This document shows, in pieces, positions 34,081 to 42,396 of a stretch of DNA of 64,000 nt. The first letter of the stretch is position 1. Every line of letters begins with the position of its first letter. A model generated the notes under the pieces. That model saw only the letters and a list, made by a program, of their open reading frames with translations. It was not told the DNA's origin and made no database searches. Made by a program: the position numbers and the translations under genes. Source of the stretch: Asticcacaulis solisilvae (GTDB lineage: Bacteria > Pseudomonadota > Alphaproteobacteria > Caulobacterales > Caulobacteraceae); assembly GCF_017875235.1 (NCBI RefSeq), contig NZ_JAGGMI010000003.1:62001-126000 (forward strand), read 5' to 3'.

Positions 34081-34237
34081 GGCGGGGCCCTCTCACCGGC
34101 GGTTTTCCTCCGCGTAGCGTGTTCCGTCATGAGGATACAGTCACAATTGCATGGCTGGCGATAAGAAAGGCGTAAGTGTTCACAGGCGGCCGCCACTGTG
34201 CGCTGTGAAAATTTTTCATTCTCCCCGGCCTTGCCCT

Positions 34238-34267
34238 CTTGAAGACCGGCCGTGACGCTTCCCATAT
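34238..34267 (+). promoter_or_regulatory. sigma-32-like heat-shock promoter
   Basis: CTTGAA-N16-TCCCATAT, close to the CTTGAAA/CCCCATNT consensus, 66 bases before the first Hsp20 gene. In the leader, CTCAT at 34291 can pair with ATGAG at 34320, covering the start of the GAGGA ribosome site. Confidence 0.65.
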
Positions 34268-34332
34268 CTTGCCCGAGCGCGGTTTCCGCTCTCATTTGTC
34301 CTTCCAAACTCTTGTTCCGATGAGGATTTGCA

Positions 34333-34797
34333 ATGACAGCACAACTTTTCCCCAACTCGCTTTTCGGCAGCACGATCGGCTTCGAACGCCTGAACGACCT
34401 GTTCACGCAGCTGAGCCAGGGCGATAATGACGGCTATCCGCCATACGATATCGAAAAGGCCGGAGACGACCAGTACCGCATCACCATCGCCGTCGCCGGC
34501 TTCAGCGAGGCAGAACTCCAGCTCAGCGCCAAGGACGACGAACTGGTCGTCACCGGCCGCAAGGAGACGTCGAACGACAACGGCACCTACCTGCATCGCG
34601 GCATCGCCGCCCGCCAGTTCGAGCGCCATTTCCGTCTGGCCAGCTATATGGTCGTCAAAGGCGCGGAACTGAAGGATGGCCTGCTGCGCATCGACCTGGC
34701 CCGCGAGCTGCCGGAGACGCTAAAGCCGCGCCGCATCGAAATCCGGTCCGGCGAAAATGGCCTGGCCGCGCCGGAACGGCAGAAGAAGCTGGCCTGA
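34333..34797 (+). CDS. small heat-shock protein Hsp20 (IbpA-like)
   Basis: 154 residues: a short N-terminal arm (FPNSLFGSTIGFERLNDLFT), the alpha-crystallin domain at about 35-135 (YDIEKAGDDQYRITIAVAGF, LVVTGRK, HRGIAARQFERHFRLAS, GLLRIDLARELPE) and a C-terminal RRIEIRS tail equivalent to the IxI motif. The family motif FERHF.LA is that of class A rhizobial/IbpA proteins. It is an ATP-independent holdase in the cytosol. GAGGA ribosome site; sigma-32-like promoter upstream. Confidence 0.9.
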   Translation: MTAQLFPNSLFGSTIGFERLNDLFTQLSQGDNDGYPPYDIEKAGDDQYRITIAVAGFSEAELQLSAKDDELVVTGRKETSNDNGTYLHRGIAARQFERHFRLASYMVVKGAELKDGLLRIDLARELPETLKPRRIEIRSGENGLAAPERQKKLA

Positions 34798-34843
34798 CGT
34801 TCACCCCGTCTTGATGACCTGTTTCAATAAGGAGGTTCATGTC

Positions 34844-35401
34844 ATGGACATCAAGAAACTCAATCCGTGGAACTGGTTCAGCCGTGAAGAACCGGCACAC
34901 CACAATCTTCCGGTCACGGCTTCGCAAAACGCGGTCGCGATCCATCCCGCCGATGCGATGACGCGCTTTCATCAGGAGCTGGACCAAAGCTTCGCCAACC
35001 TGTTCCGCAATTTCGGCATGGGGCCGCTTGCCGCCTGGCCAGACGCCGTGGGCGCTGGTACGTGGCGGCCATCGGTCGATGTCGTCTCGCGCGACAAGGA
35101 CTATGTCGTCAGCGTCGAAGTCCCCGGCGCCGACGCGCAGGACGTCCATCTGGAAGTGACGCCCGACGGCGCCTTGATCGTCAGCGGCGAGAAGCGGCAG
35201 GAGAATAGCAGCAAGGATGGCGGCGTCCACCGCATCGAACGGTCGTACGGCGCCTTCCGGCGGGTATTGTCCTTGCCGGATGACATCGACCGCGACGCCA
35301 TTGATGCCCAGTTCCGGGATGGTGTTCTGACCATCACCTGCCCGAAGACCGCCGTGGCGACTACGCCCGGCCGCAAGATCGACATCCGCAAGGCGGCGTA
35401 A
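34844..35401 (+). CDS. second small heat-shock protein Hsp20
   Basis: 185 residues from ATG 34844, with AAGGAGG eight bases upstream. The alpha-crystallin domain spans about 70-175 (WRPSVDVVSRDKDYVVSVEV, LIVSGEKRQE, RIERSYGAFRRVLSLPDDID, DGVLTITCPK) and ends in an IDIRKAA tail. It is the class C/general Hsp20 type, different from the upstream IbpA-like one, so the pair may form mixed complexes. 46 bases separate the two genes; they are probably one transcript. Confidence 0.9.
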   Translation: MDIKKLNPWNWFSREEPAHHNLPVTASQNAVAIHPADAMTRFHQELDQSFANLFRNFGMGPLAAWPDAVGAGTWRPSVDVVSRDKDYVVSVEVPGADAQDVHLEVTPDGALIVSGEKRQENSSKDGGVHRIERSYGAFRRVLSLPDDIDRDAIDAQFRDGVLTITCPKTAVATTPGRKIDIRKAA

Positions 35402-35430
35402 GCCTATGGACGGTTCAAAAGGTGGTCATC

Positions 35431-35601
35431 ATGAGCGAAACCGCAACCGATATCCGCACAACCGATCCGCAGGTGGCGGACACCGGCGAATCCGCCGCGT
35501 CCGCCCAACCCGCCTTTACGCCGTCCGGTCGCGCCACGTTCCGCCGCAGCGTTCTCTTGACACCTGAGGAAGAACGGGTCTGCGACATGGCAACGGATTA
35601 A
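35431..35601 (+). CDS. short hypothetical protein (56 aa) downstream of hsp20 pair
   Basis: ATG 35431 with AAAGGTGG about seven bases upstream. The sequence starts MSETATDIRTTDPQVADTGE and ends TPEEERVCDMATD; it is disordered-looking, with one arginine-rich stretch (PSGRATFRRSVLL). No family is recognised. Placed 29 bases after the second Hsp20 gene on the same strand, so it is likely part of the heat-shock transcript. Confidence 0.5.
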   Translation: MSETATDIRTTDPQVADTGESAASAQPAFTPSGRATFRRSVLLTPEEERVCDMATD

Positions 35602-35651
35602 GGCCGGCACATTGTCGAAACTTGGCGAAGCCGGCGCCCCGGCTTCGCCTC

Positions 35652-37403
35652 TTACGCCACCCTGAGCAGCCTCGCCGCCGGGCCGTTGTCCTGCCAGCGC
35701 AGCGCCGGCACCGCGTCCAGCATCGGCCGCAGTTGCGCCAGCGAGGCCGGCTTGACCATATAGCCCGCCGCGCCCAGCCTACGCGCCTGTTCCTGGTCGC
35801 TGTCCTGGGTCGAGCCCGTGCACATCACCACCGTCATGTCGGCGAAGTCGCCTTCGCGGCGCAGGGCCTCCAGCGTCTCGAAGCCGTCCATGCCCGGCAT
35901 GTTGATATCAAGCAGGATCAGGTCGAAGCGCTCACCGCTCACCCGCGCCTTGCGCAGCACATCCAGCGCCTCGCGGCCCGAGCGCGCCACGGTCAGGTCG
36001 AACTCGGCCTTGTCGCGGTCGCGCAAAAGGACGCGTGTCAGTTCGATATCGGCTTCGCGGTCGTCGACCAGCAGCACATGCGCCAGGCCCGCGGCCTGTC
36101 CCGCCGGAGCGGCGCTCTTTACCGCGCGCGCGCCCGCCGCGCGCGCCGTATCGGCCGCCTTGGGAAGGGTAAAATGGAAGGTCGCGCCCTCGCCTTCACG
36201 GCTTTCGCACCAGATGCGGCCACCGTGCATGGCGATGATTTTGGCGCAGATGGCCAGGCCGAGGCCCGCGCCCTCCTCGCTGAGCCTCAGGCGCTTGAAC
36301 GGCTGGAAGATGCGCTGCAGGTCGCTTTCCGCGATCCCCGGCCCGTTGTCGGCGACGGTGAAATGCCAGTGCGCGCCGTCGTCCTTCGCATTGATGCGGA
36401 CACGGGCTGGGCCGTTCGCATGCTTGATGGCATTGCCGATCAGGTTCTGAAAGACCTGGAGCAGCTGCGCGGCATTGGCGTCCACGGTCGGCAGCGGACC
36501 GGCCTCGATCGTCGCGCCGGACGATGTGATGAGCTGGCGCAGGCTGTCCTGGGCGCCGCTGAGGACGTCTCCAGCATCCGTCGCCGCCTTGACGGCGCGT
36601 GACGGGTCGTGCAGCCGCGTGTAGGAATAGACCGTTTCGACCAGCATGCCCATGCGGTCGGCGGCCTTGCGGATAAAGTCGAAATAGAGCGGCCCGCTGT
36701 CGCCGACATCGCCTTCGGCGATCAGGTCGGAAAAGGCCCGCACCGTGCGCACCGGCTCCTTCAGGTCGTGCGCCAGGGCGTGGGTGAAGACCTCAAGCGA
36801 TTCATGCTGCTGCTGGATGCGGGCGCTCTGGGTCTCCAGCATGCCCACCTTCTGGCGCAGCTCCTCGATCAGCCGGACGTTTTCCAGCGCCACCGAGGTG
36901 GTGTTCGCCAGGGCCTGCAGCACCCGCAACTGCTCATCAGTCGGATGGTAGTTGGTCGCCCAGTAATTGCCGATGGCGCCCACCGGCGACTCCGTGCGGA
37001 TCGGCACCATGGCCAGGGACTTCACGAAGGTCGGGCGGTAGGCCTCGGCCGGCACGCGCGCGTCATTATAGATGTCTTCGATGACCACGGATTGCGCGTG
37101 GTTCATCACCCAGCCCGAGACGCACATCTCCATCGGAAAGCGCTTGCCCTTCCACAAGGGCGCGATGGCGTTCTCGTCGGCATAGTAGCACTGATCGCCA
37201 TCCCTGAGCACGAAGGTCGCCCCGTCGGCGCCGGTCAGCTCACGCGCGGCATCGCGGGCGATTCGCGTTATGGTGGCAACATCGCGCGCCTGCGACAGCG
37301 CCTGGACGACGCCAACCAGGCGTTCCATCGCCTCAAGATAGGTCGGAAACCGTTGTTTTTCTTCACCCGCCTGGGTGTGCTGGCCGGACAAGGAGGTGGT
37401 CAT
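35652..37403 (-). CDS. hybrid histidine kinase with GAF sensor and C-terminal receiver
   Basis: 583 residues. A GAF domain spans about 25-180 (bacteriophytochrome-like: SGWVMNHAQSVVIEDIYNDA, VKSLAMVPIRTESPVGAIGN). HisKA follows with phospho-His212 in HALAHDLKEPVRT, then the ATPase domain with N-box FQNLIGNAIKHA, DNGPGIAESDLQRIFQPF and GAGLGLAICAKI. A receiver domain begins near 450 (VLLVDDREADIELTRVLL) with phospho-acceptor in LDINMPGMDG. No membrane segment, so a cytosolic sensor. Divergent from corA; the promoters share 37404-37558. Confidence 0.9.
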   Translation of the reverse strand: MTTSLSGQHTQAGEEKQRFPTYLEAMERLVGVVQALSQARDVATITRIARDAARELTGADGATFVLRDGDQCYYADENAIAPLWKGKRFPMEMCVSGWVMNHAQSVVIEDIYNDARVPAEAYRPTFVKSLAMVPIRTESPVGAIGNYWATNYHPTDEQLRVLQALANTTSVALENVRLIEELRQKVGMLETQSARIQQQHESLEVFTHALAHDLKEPVRTVRAFSDLIAEGDVGDSGPLYFDFIRKAADRMGMLVETVYSYTRLHDPSRAVKAATDAGDVLSGAQDSLRQLITSSGATIEAGPLPTVDANAAQLLQVFQNLIGNAIKHANGPARVRINAKDDGAHWHFTVADNGPGIAESDLQRIFQPFKRLRLSEEGAGLGLAICAKIIAMHGGRIWCESREGEGATFHFTLPKAADTARAAGARAVKSAAPAGQAAGLAHVLLVDDREADIELTRVLLRDRDKAEFDLTVARSGREALDVLRKARVSGERFDLILLDINMPGMDGFETLEALRREGDFADMTVVMCTGSTQDSDQEQARRLGAAGYMVKPASLAQLRPMLDAVPALRWQDNGPAARLLRVA

Positions 37404-37558
37404 GCGAGGAATCCCTAACCTGCTGCCAAAGAACGCCGGCAGTCCGCACTACCTGTACTATGAATTGAGTGAACGAAAATCTAATAACAATTTTGTGCCT
37501 TAAAGCTTTGGTCACACGGCCTTTCTACACTCTGGCGAACCAGTTCCGGGGGAGTGCC

Positions 37559-38536
37559 ATGATCACGGTGTTTCATACGACGGGTGGAAGGGTTGCCGAA
37601 CTGCAACTCGACCCGACGCATAATGTGCCGGACGAACCCATGTGGATCGACCTGCTCAACCCGACCAATGACGAACTGCGCCTCCTGCCCCAGACGCTGA
37701 ACCTGGCCCTGCCCAGCCGCGAGGAGATCTGGCGCAACCATGCGCTTAACCGCATGTACACGCGCGACGGCACCTCCTACATGACCGCGGCGCTGACCGT
37801 CGGCGGTGAAGGACAGCCAAAAACCTCCACGGTCACCTTCATCCTGACGCCGGATTTCCTCATCACCATCCGCGATATCGATCCGGAGCCCTTCCTGAGC
37901 TTTCAGCAGGACCTGCTTTTGAACGGCAAGCGCTTCCGCACCAGCGCCGATGTCCTGGAAGGCCTGCTGGAAGAGGTGATCCTGCGCGTCGCCGCCGACC
38001 ACGCCCAGGTCGTCCAGGGGCTGGACGGCCTGTCGCGGCGCATCTTCGCCGATCACGCGTTCGACGGCCGCAAGGGCAATCCGTCGCTGATCATGGGCGG
38101 GGTGCTGAAGGAACTGGGCCACATCGCCGACCTCAATTCCAAGATCAACGAAAGCACGCACAGCCTGATGCGCCTGCTGACCTATATCCGCGAAGACCAC
38201 AGCCCGGACAATGCCGCCATCTGCCATGATGCCGCCCGCCTGATCAAGGACGCGAAGTCGCTGGCCGACCAGTCGGCGTTCCTGAACGACAAGATCAATT
38301 TCCAGCTCGAAAGCGCGCTCGGCATGATCAATGTCGAACAGAACCTGATCGCCAAGATCTTCTCGGTGGTGGCGCTGATTTTCCTGCCGCCGACTCTTGT
38401 GGCGGGCTTCTACGGCATGAACTTCGCCCATATGCCCGAGCTGACCTGGGCATACGGCTATCCCATGGCGATCATCCTGATGGCGCTGTTCGCCGTGCTG
38501 CCGTATGTGTACTTCCGGCATAAGCGGTGGCTATAA
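37559..38536 (+). CDS. corA: CorA family magnesium/metal channel
   Basis: 325 residues from ATG 37559 (GGGGGAG upstream). The N-terminal cytosolic domain begins MITVFHTTGGRVAEL; the C-terminus has two membrane helices flanking the signature YGMNFAHMPEL, where GMN forms the pore entrance, and ends in the basic tail YFRHKRWL. The family transports Mg, Co or Ni. The frame is open to 37469 but homology begins at 37559. Confidence 0.9.
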   Translation: MITVFHTTGGRVAELQLDPTHNVPDEPMWIDLLNPTNDELRLLPQTLNLALPSREEIWRNHALNRMYTRDGTSYMTAALTVGGEGQPKTSTVTFILTPDFLITIRDIDPEPFLSFQQDLLLNGKRFRTSADVLEGLLEEVILRVAADHAQVVQGLDGLSRRIFADHAFDGRKGNPSLIMGGVLKELGHIADLNSKINESTHSLMRLLTYIREDHSPDNAAICHDAARLIKDAKSLADQSAFLNDKINFQLESALGMINVEQNLIAKIFSVVALIFLPPTLVAGFYGMNFAHMPELTWAYGYPMAIILMALFAVLPYVYFRHKRWL

Positions 38537-38637
38537 GTCGCACATGAACCGCTTATGTCCGTAGCGCCTTACCATGCCACGGCCTTACGTATCAGGCGCT
38601 ATCCTCAACTGCCGCCACGCAGTCCCAGGAGGATGAA

Positions 38638-38907
38638 ATGCCAGACAACAACTTCCAGAACCAAGGTCAGGGCCAGTCGCAAGGTCAGCAGGGCGACCTC
38701 GGGAACGACGCCATCGACAAGGGTATCGATACCGAAAACGACGGCGATATGGGCACGGGCAACGATGTCGTCGGCGTCGATGGCAGCGTGCTGAACCCGG
38801 ACGGCTCGCCGGAAGGCACCGATCTGAACGGAAATGAAGACCTTACGCCCAACGTCGAAGCCGAAGACGACCCGCAAGCCAACCGAAACGAGCAGGCCGC
38901 GACCTGA
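38638..38907 (+). CDS. acidic, Asn/Gln/Gly/Asp-rich low-complexity protein (89 aa)
   Basis: Begins MPDNNFQNQGQGQSQGQQGD and continues with many Asp, Gly and Asn residues; no hydrophobic core, so probably intrinsically disordered. AGGAGG lies about six bases before the ATG. A strong terminator follows. Function is unknown; such hydrophilin-like proteins are often stress-induced, which is only suggestive. Confidence 0.65.
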   Translation: MPDNNFQNQGQGQSQGQQGDLGNDAIDKGIDTENDGDMGTGNDVVGVDGSVLNPDGSPEGTDLNGNEDLTPNVEAEDDPQANRNEQAAT

Positions 38908-38930
38908 CCGACCAAACCACCATTAAAGAA

Positions 38931-38952
38931 GGCGCACTCCGGTGCGCCTTTT
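38931..38952 (+). terminator. rho-independent terminator
   Basis: GGCGCAC-tccg-GTGCGCC followed by TTTTC, 24 bases after the stop of the 38638 gene. Confidence 0.85.
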
Positions 38953-38971
38953 CGTTTACCACGGACGACAA

Positions 38972-39166
38972 ATGACGCCACACGACCAGTTCGCCAGCGA
39001 TCTTGAAGCCATCCTCGAAAGCATCAAACAGCAACGCATGGAGCTGATGAACGGCAGCTATGACAAAGAGACGCGCGCGCTCGTCTGCGAGCGCCTTCGC
39101 TATCTGGCCAATGAGGCGAAAACGCTCCTTACGGAACTGGACCGGATCGACGAGGCGGCGAAGTAG
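38972..39166 (+). CDS. small helical hypothetical protein (64 aa)
   Basis: From ATG 38972 the product (MTPHDQFASDLEAILESIKQ, then ELMNGSYDKETRALVCERLR) is a short helical, probably coiled-coil protein. An earlier GTG at 38942 lies in the terminator and is rejected. No family recognised. The 3' end overlaps the LysR fragment on the other strand by 38 bases. Confidence 0.5.
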   Translation: MTPHDQFASDLEAILESIKQQRMELMNGSYDKETRALVCERLRYLANEAKTLLTELDRIDEAAK

Positions 39167-39545
39167 CGGCACTGCGCAGCACATCACTGATGATACGCGC
39201 CGCTGGCCCAGGCGCATAATCGCCGCGGTGCGCAAGATATGCGGTGAGCATGCTTTCGCCGCCTGCCCCCAGTGCCGGAGCGTCCAGCCTTACCAGCCGT
39301 CCCGCCGCCAAATCCGCTTCGATCAGCCACAGTGGCAACCGCCCCCAACCAACGCCTTCGACAATAAGGGCGTGTTTGGCGGCCTGGCTCTGGACGCGCC
39401 ACGTTTCCGGCGACAGCACGCCATAATCGCTGCCTTCGCTCCAGGTCGTGGGATCGCTGATGACGATCTGCAGATGGCCGGCCATGTCGGCGACCGTCAC
39501 CGCCGCCTTGCCAAACCGGACCGAAACGTCGATAACCTGCTGGTA
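39129..39545 (-). pseudogene. C-terminal fragment of a LysR-type regulator
   Basis: The translated segment QQVIDVSVRFG onward matches the effector-binding half of LysR regulators: ISDPTTWSEGSDYGVLSPET, KHALIVEGVGWGRLPLWLIE, ADLAAGRLVRLD and APGPAARIISDVL. The DNA-binding domain and the first lobe are absent; the only upstream start is a TTG in junk sequence. Homology stops where the exonuclease gene begins on the other strand, so a deletion or insertion truncated the gene. Confidence 0.7.
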
Positions 39546-39571
39546 CAAAAGAGAGAGAAACAGCAAAGACA

Positions 39572-40097
39572 ATGGGTGTCTTTATTATCGACGTTGAGTC
39601 CGACGGCCCGGCCGCCGGCATATATTCCATGGTATCCATCGGCATCGTAAAGCTTGACCGGGACCTGAAAACCACCTTCACAGCGCGGTTCGCGCCGATA
39701 TCCGAGCGTTGGATTCCCGAAGCCCTGGCCATATCGGGCATCACGCGCGAACAGCATCTGGCCCGATGCTGAGATCGGTACGCGCGCCATGATCGCTTTC
39801 CTGGCTGAGCATTCCACCGACCGGCCGTCCTTTGTGTCGGACAATCCAGCCTTCGATTTCCAGTGGCCGAGCCATTACTGCGCCCGCATCGATGCGCCTA
39901 ACCCGTTCGGTCATTCGGGCCGGCGGATAGGCGACCTCTATGCGGGCCTGACGCGCAAATGGTCGGCAGCTTCCGACTGGAAGAAGTTCCGCAAGACCGC
40001 CCATACCCACGATCCGGTCGATGATGCCTTAGGCAATGCCGAGGCACTGATCTATCTGGCGGATCATTACGGCCTGAAAATCAAGGGGCTGTCCTAG
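39572..40097 (+). pseudogene. DEDDh 3'-5' exonuclease, frameshifted
   Basis: Two frames together give one exonuclease. The first (39572-39772) has Exo I with IIDVESDGPAAGIYSMVSIG and runs through ISGITREQHLA before a premature TGA. The second, in frame from about 39763 (PDAEIGTRAMIAFLAEHS), has Exo II in FVSDNPAFDFQW and Exo III in THDPVDDALGNAEAL. One extra base near 39762-39764 (or two missing) explains the break. Either a genuine mutation or a sequencing error; all catalytic acidic residues remain. Overlaps no other intact gene. Confidence 0.75.
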
Positions 40098-40156
40098 CCT
40101 ATCGCTGTGCGGAACGTCCCCTGCTCGCCGTAGTCTGGGAGGGCATTCGTGTGACT

Positions 40157-40906
40157 TCAGACACCATGGCGAGCCAGCATCCACACCGCCATGGCGACCA
40201 TCATAAGGTTTTCGGTCAGCGACACGAAGCCAAGCGGCACATTGCTGTCGCCGCCGACGCAGGCGCATTTCAGCTCGCGCCTGTCGATATAGACAGCCTT
40301 ATAGACCGACGCGGCGCCGATGGTGCCGATGACCAGCGCCACCGGGATCGACAGCCAGTTGAGCACGCCGGCGATCATCAGCACGCCCGCGCCAAATTCC
40401 GCGAACGGATAGATATAGCCGTAGGGCACCCAGCGTTTGGCCAGCAGGTCGTAGTTCAGGAACATGGTCGAGAACTTTTCGACATTCTGCAGCTTCAGCA
40501 CCGCCAGCACGACCATGGTGAAGGCGATGAACAGCTCGGCGGCGTGGAGCGTCAGCGGCGCTCCGCCAAGGAGGTAGCTGACCGCCATGGCCATCAGCGC
40601 CGTGCCGGCGAATACCGCCAGCACCGGCGTATAGCTGGGCGTCTTCGGGTCGGGCACCTTTTGGCCGAAATGACGGCGCAGGTCGTCATAACCGCCGATG
40701 CGCCGGCCATCGATAAAGACCTGTGGCGTCGTGGCGACACCGTGCTCAGCCTTGAACGCGTCGGTCTCCCCGCGCGTTGTCAGCCAGTGGTCGTTGACCG
40801 CAAAGCCTTTGGATTTCAGCAGGTGCAGGGCCTTCAGGCCATAGGGGCAGGTGTGGCTGGCCATCACCATGCGATGGATTTCAGCGGTTTTTGGGGGCTG
40901 GGTCAT
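40157..40906 (-). CDS. glutaredoxin-MauE/DoxX fusion membrane protein
   Basis: 249 residues. Residues 1-85 are a glutaredoxin with active site C20PYG and the cis-Pro loop TTPQVFIDGRRIGGYDDL. Residues about 90-245 hold four or five membrane helices of MauE/DoxX type (AELFIAFTMVVLAVLKLQNV, RWVPYGYIYPFAEFGAGVLM) ending with a KCACVGG motif. A membrane-bound thiol-redox protein facing the cytosol or periplasm. Divergent from a MerR-type regulator with a shared promoter, so expression is likely induced by metal or oxidative stress. Confidence 0.85.
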   Translation of the reverse strand: MTQPPKTAEIHRMVMASHTCPYGLKALHLLKSKGFAVNDHWLTTRGETDAFKAEHGVATTPQVFIDGRRIGGYDDLRRHFGQKVPDPKTPSYTPVLAVFAGTALMAMAVSYLLGGAPLTLHAAELFIAFTMVVLAVLKLQNVEKFSTMFLNYDLLAKRWVPYGYIYPFAEFGAGVLMIAGVLNWLSIPVALVIGTIGAASVYKAVYIDRRELKCACVGGDSNVPLGFVSLTENLMMVAMAVWMLARHGV

Positions 40907-40931
40907 GGGTGCAATCCTCTCGATTGCTCCC

Positions 40932-40963
40932 TATATGGGGTCTGTACCATAGTACGGAGTCAA
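40932..40963 (-). promoter_or_regulatory. MerR-type promoter with long spacer
   Basis: On the minus strand: -35 TTGACT, then the dyad CCGTAC-tatg-GTACAGA, then a -10 CCATAT/CATATA with a 19-20 base spacer. The over-long spacer with a dyad inside is the hallmark of MerR-activated promoters. It drives the glutaredoxin-MauE gene. Confidence 0.75.
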
Positions 40964-40967
40964 GCCT

Positions 40968-41372
40968 GTGGATCACAATATGACGATCGGCGCCCTGGCG
41001 CGCGAAGGCGGCGTGGGGGTCGAGACCGTGCGCTACTACCAAAGGCGCGGCCTGCTGGACACGCCCGATCGCAGCGGCGGCAACGCCCTGTCGGGCGGGG
41101 TGCGGCGCTATGGCCCGGGCGACCTGCGCCGCCTGCGCTTTATCCGTCAGGCGCAGGCCTCGGGCTTTACGCTCGAGGAAATAGGCGAATTGCTGGCGTT
41201 GGACGCGGGACATGACCGGCCGCGCGCCCAGGCCTTGGCAACCGCGCGCATCAAGGCGCTGGACGCCAAAATCGCGGAGTTACAGGCGGCGCGGACGGCG
41301 TTGCAGAAGCTGGCGCAGGACTGCGCGCATTCCGACGGCCCCTGCCCGATCATTTCAGCGTTTGAGGCCTAG
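40968..41372 (+). CDS. MerR family transcriptional regulator
   Basis: 134 residues (or 130 from ATG 40980; the GTG at 40968 has GGAG nine bases upstream). The winged helix is MTIGALAREGGVGVETVRYY followed by QRRGLLDTPDRSG, with the dimerisation helix later. The C-terminal CAHSDGPCP resembles the metal-binding loop of MerR (two cysteines), while the third mercury-ligand cysteine of MerR is not obvious, so the inducer is uncertain. Divergent from the glutaredoxin-MauE gene. Its stop overlaps that of the convergent EF-G-like gene. Confidence 0.85.
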   Translation: MDHNMTIGALAREGGVGVETVRYYQRRGLLDTPDRSGGNALSGGVRRYGPGDLRRLRFIRQAQASGFTLEEIGELLALDAGHDRPRAQALATARIKALDAKIAELQAARTALQKLAQDCAHSDGPCPIISAFEA

Positions 41373-42289
41373 GCGCGCATGCCCATCGCCGGCGGAAAGA
41401 CACCATCGGGTGGCGTTTCCACCGGCACCGGCGCGTAGTGGGCGAATCCCGAGACGTAACGGGCGCGGCCACCGGACATGGCTGTCAGGACGTTGCGGTA
41501 CCCAAGCAGGCCAGCCAGGGGAATCTCGGCGAGGATGTCCATGGCGCCCCCGCGCATGGGCTTGTCTCGCACCACGCCGCGACGGTCGCCAAGATCGGCG
41601 ATGATCGCAGGCAGGCAATCCGGTGGCGCTTGGATCCTGACCGTCATGATAGGTTCGAGCAATGCCACCACGTCCTTGTCGCGCAATTTTTCGAAGGCTT
41701 CACGTGCCGCGATCTCGAAGGCCTCAGGCGACGAGTCCAGATCGTGATAGGCGCCGTCGAACAGCGTCGCCTTGAATGCGACCACCGGAAAGCCAGCGAT
41801 CAGCCCGTCATAGCGGGCGGCGTCCAGCCCCTTGAAAACCGCCGGGATATAATCTCCGGGCACCGCTCCGCGCATGATGGCATTTTCGAACGTGAAGCCG
41901 GTGCCAGTCTTGCACGGTTCGAAAGCCAGCACGACGCGGGCGAATACGCCTCCGCCACCGATAAGCTTCCTGTAGGTGTGATCGATGACAATCCGGCGCG
42001 TAAGGGTCTCACGATAGGCGACCTGCGGCGCACCAAAATCGGCTTCGACCTTGCCCTGCCCCTTCAGTGCCGTGATTACCCGGTCGAGGTCCGCTTCGTC
42101 ATCGCCTTCGAGGACCGCCTCGCCAGTCTGGTCGTCCAGAGCGAGGAAAAAGCTCGCCTCCACGTCCAGCCTTACCTTCAGCACCTCCGCCAGTTTTTCC
42201 GCATCCGCAGGTGATTTCGGCCGGATCGTTACGGTCAGCAATGGCCAGACGAAGGCGTCCAGGGTCGGTTCGAGCGGGATTTCGGTCAT
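41369..42289 (-). CDS. EF-G fragment: domains III-V without the GTPase
   Basis: 306 residues. Residues about 8-95 match EF-G domain III (WPLLTVTIRPKSPADAEKLA, then VEADFGAPQVAYRETL). Domain IV spans about 96-215 (GFTFENAIMRGAVPGDYIPA, LFDGAYHDLDSSPEAFEIAA) and domain V about 216-290 (LLEPIMTVRIQAP, ILAEIPLAGLLGYRNVLTAM, then SGGRARYVSGFAHYAPVP). Domains I (GTPase) and II are absent, and the SGMGELHLE motif of domain III is replaced by EGDDEADLD. GGAG seven bases before ATG 42289 shows a genuine start, not a broken end. Function is unknown; it may bind the ribosomal A site or recycle without GTP hydrolysis (speculative). Confidence 0.8.
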   Translation of the reverse strand: MTEIPLEPTLDAFVWPLLTVTIRPKSPADAEKLAEVLKVRLDVEASFFLALDDQTGEAVLEGDDEADLDRVITALKGQGKVEADFGAPQVAYRETLTRRIVIDHTYRKLIGGGGVFARVVLAFEPCKTGTGFTFENAIMRGAVPGDYIPAVFKGLDAARYDGLIAGFPVVAFKATLFDGAYHDLDSSPEAFEIAAREAFEKLRDKDVVALLEPIMTVRIQAPPDCLPAIIADLGDRRGVVRDKPMRGGAMDILAEIPLAGLLGYRNVLTAMSGGRARYVSGFAHYAPVPVETPPDGVFPPAMGMRA

Positions 42290-42396
42290 GTCCGTTCTCC
42301 GGTTTCCTGTCGGCAAGGAATTAGCCGCCCCTCATGCATCACAAGGATATAGCACCTGCTGCCGCTTTTTCGCGACTCAAAGCATGATAAGGCGGC

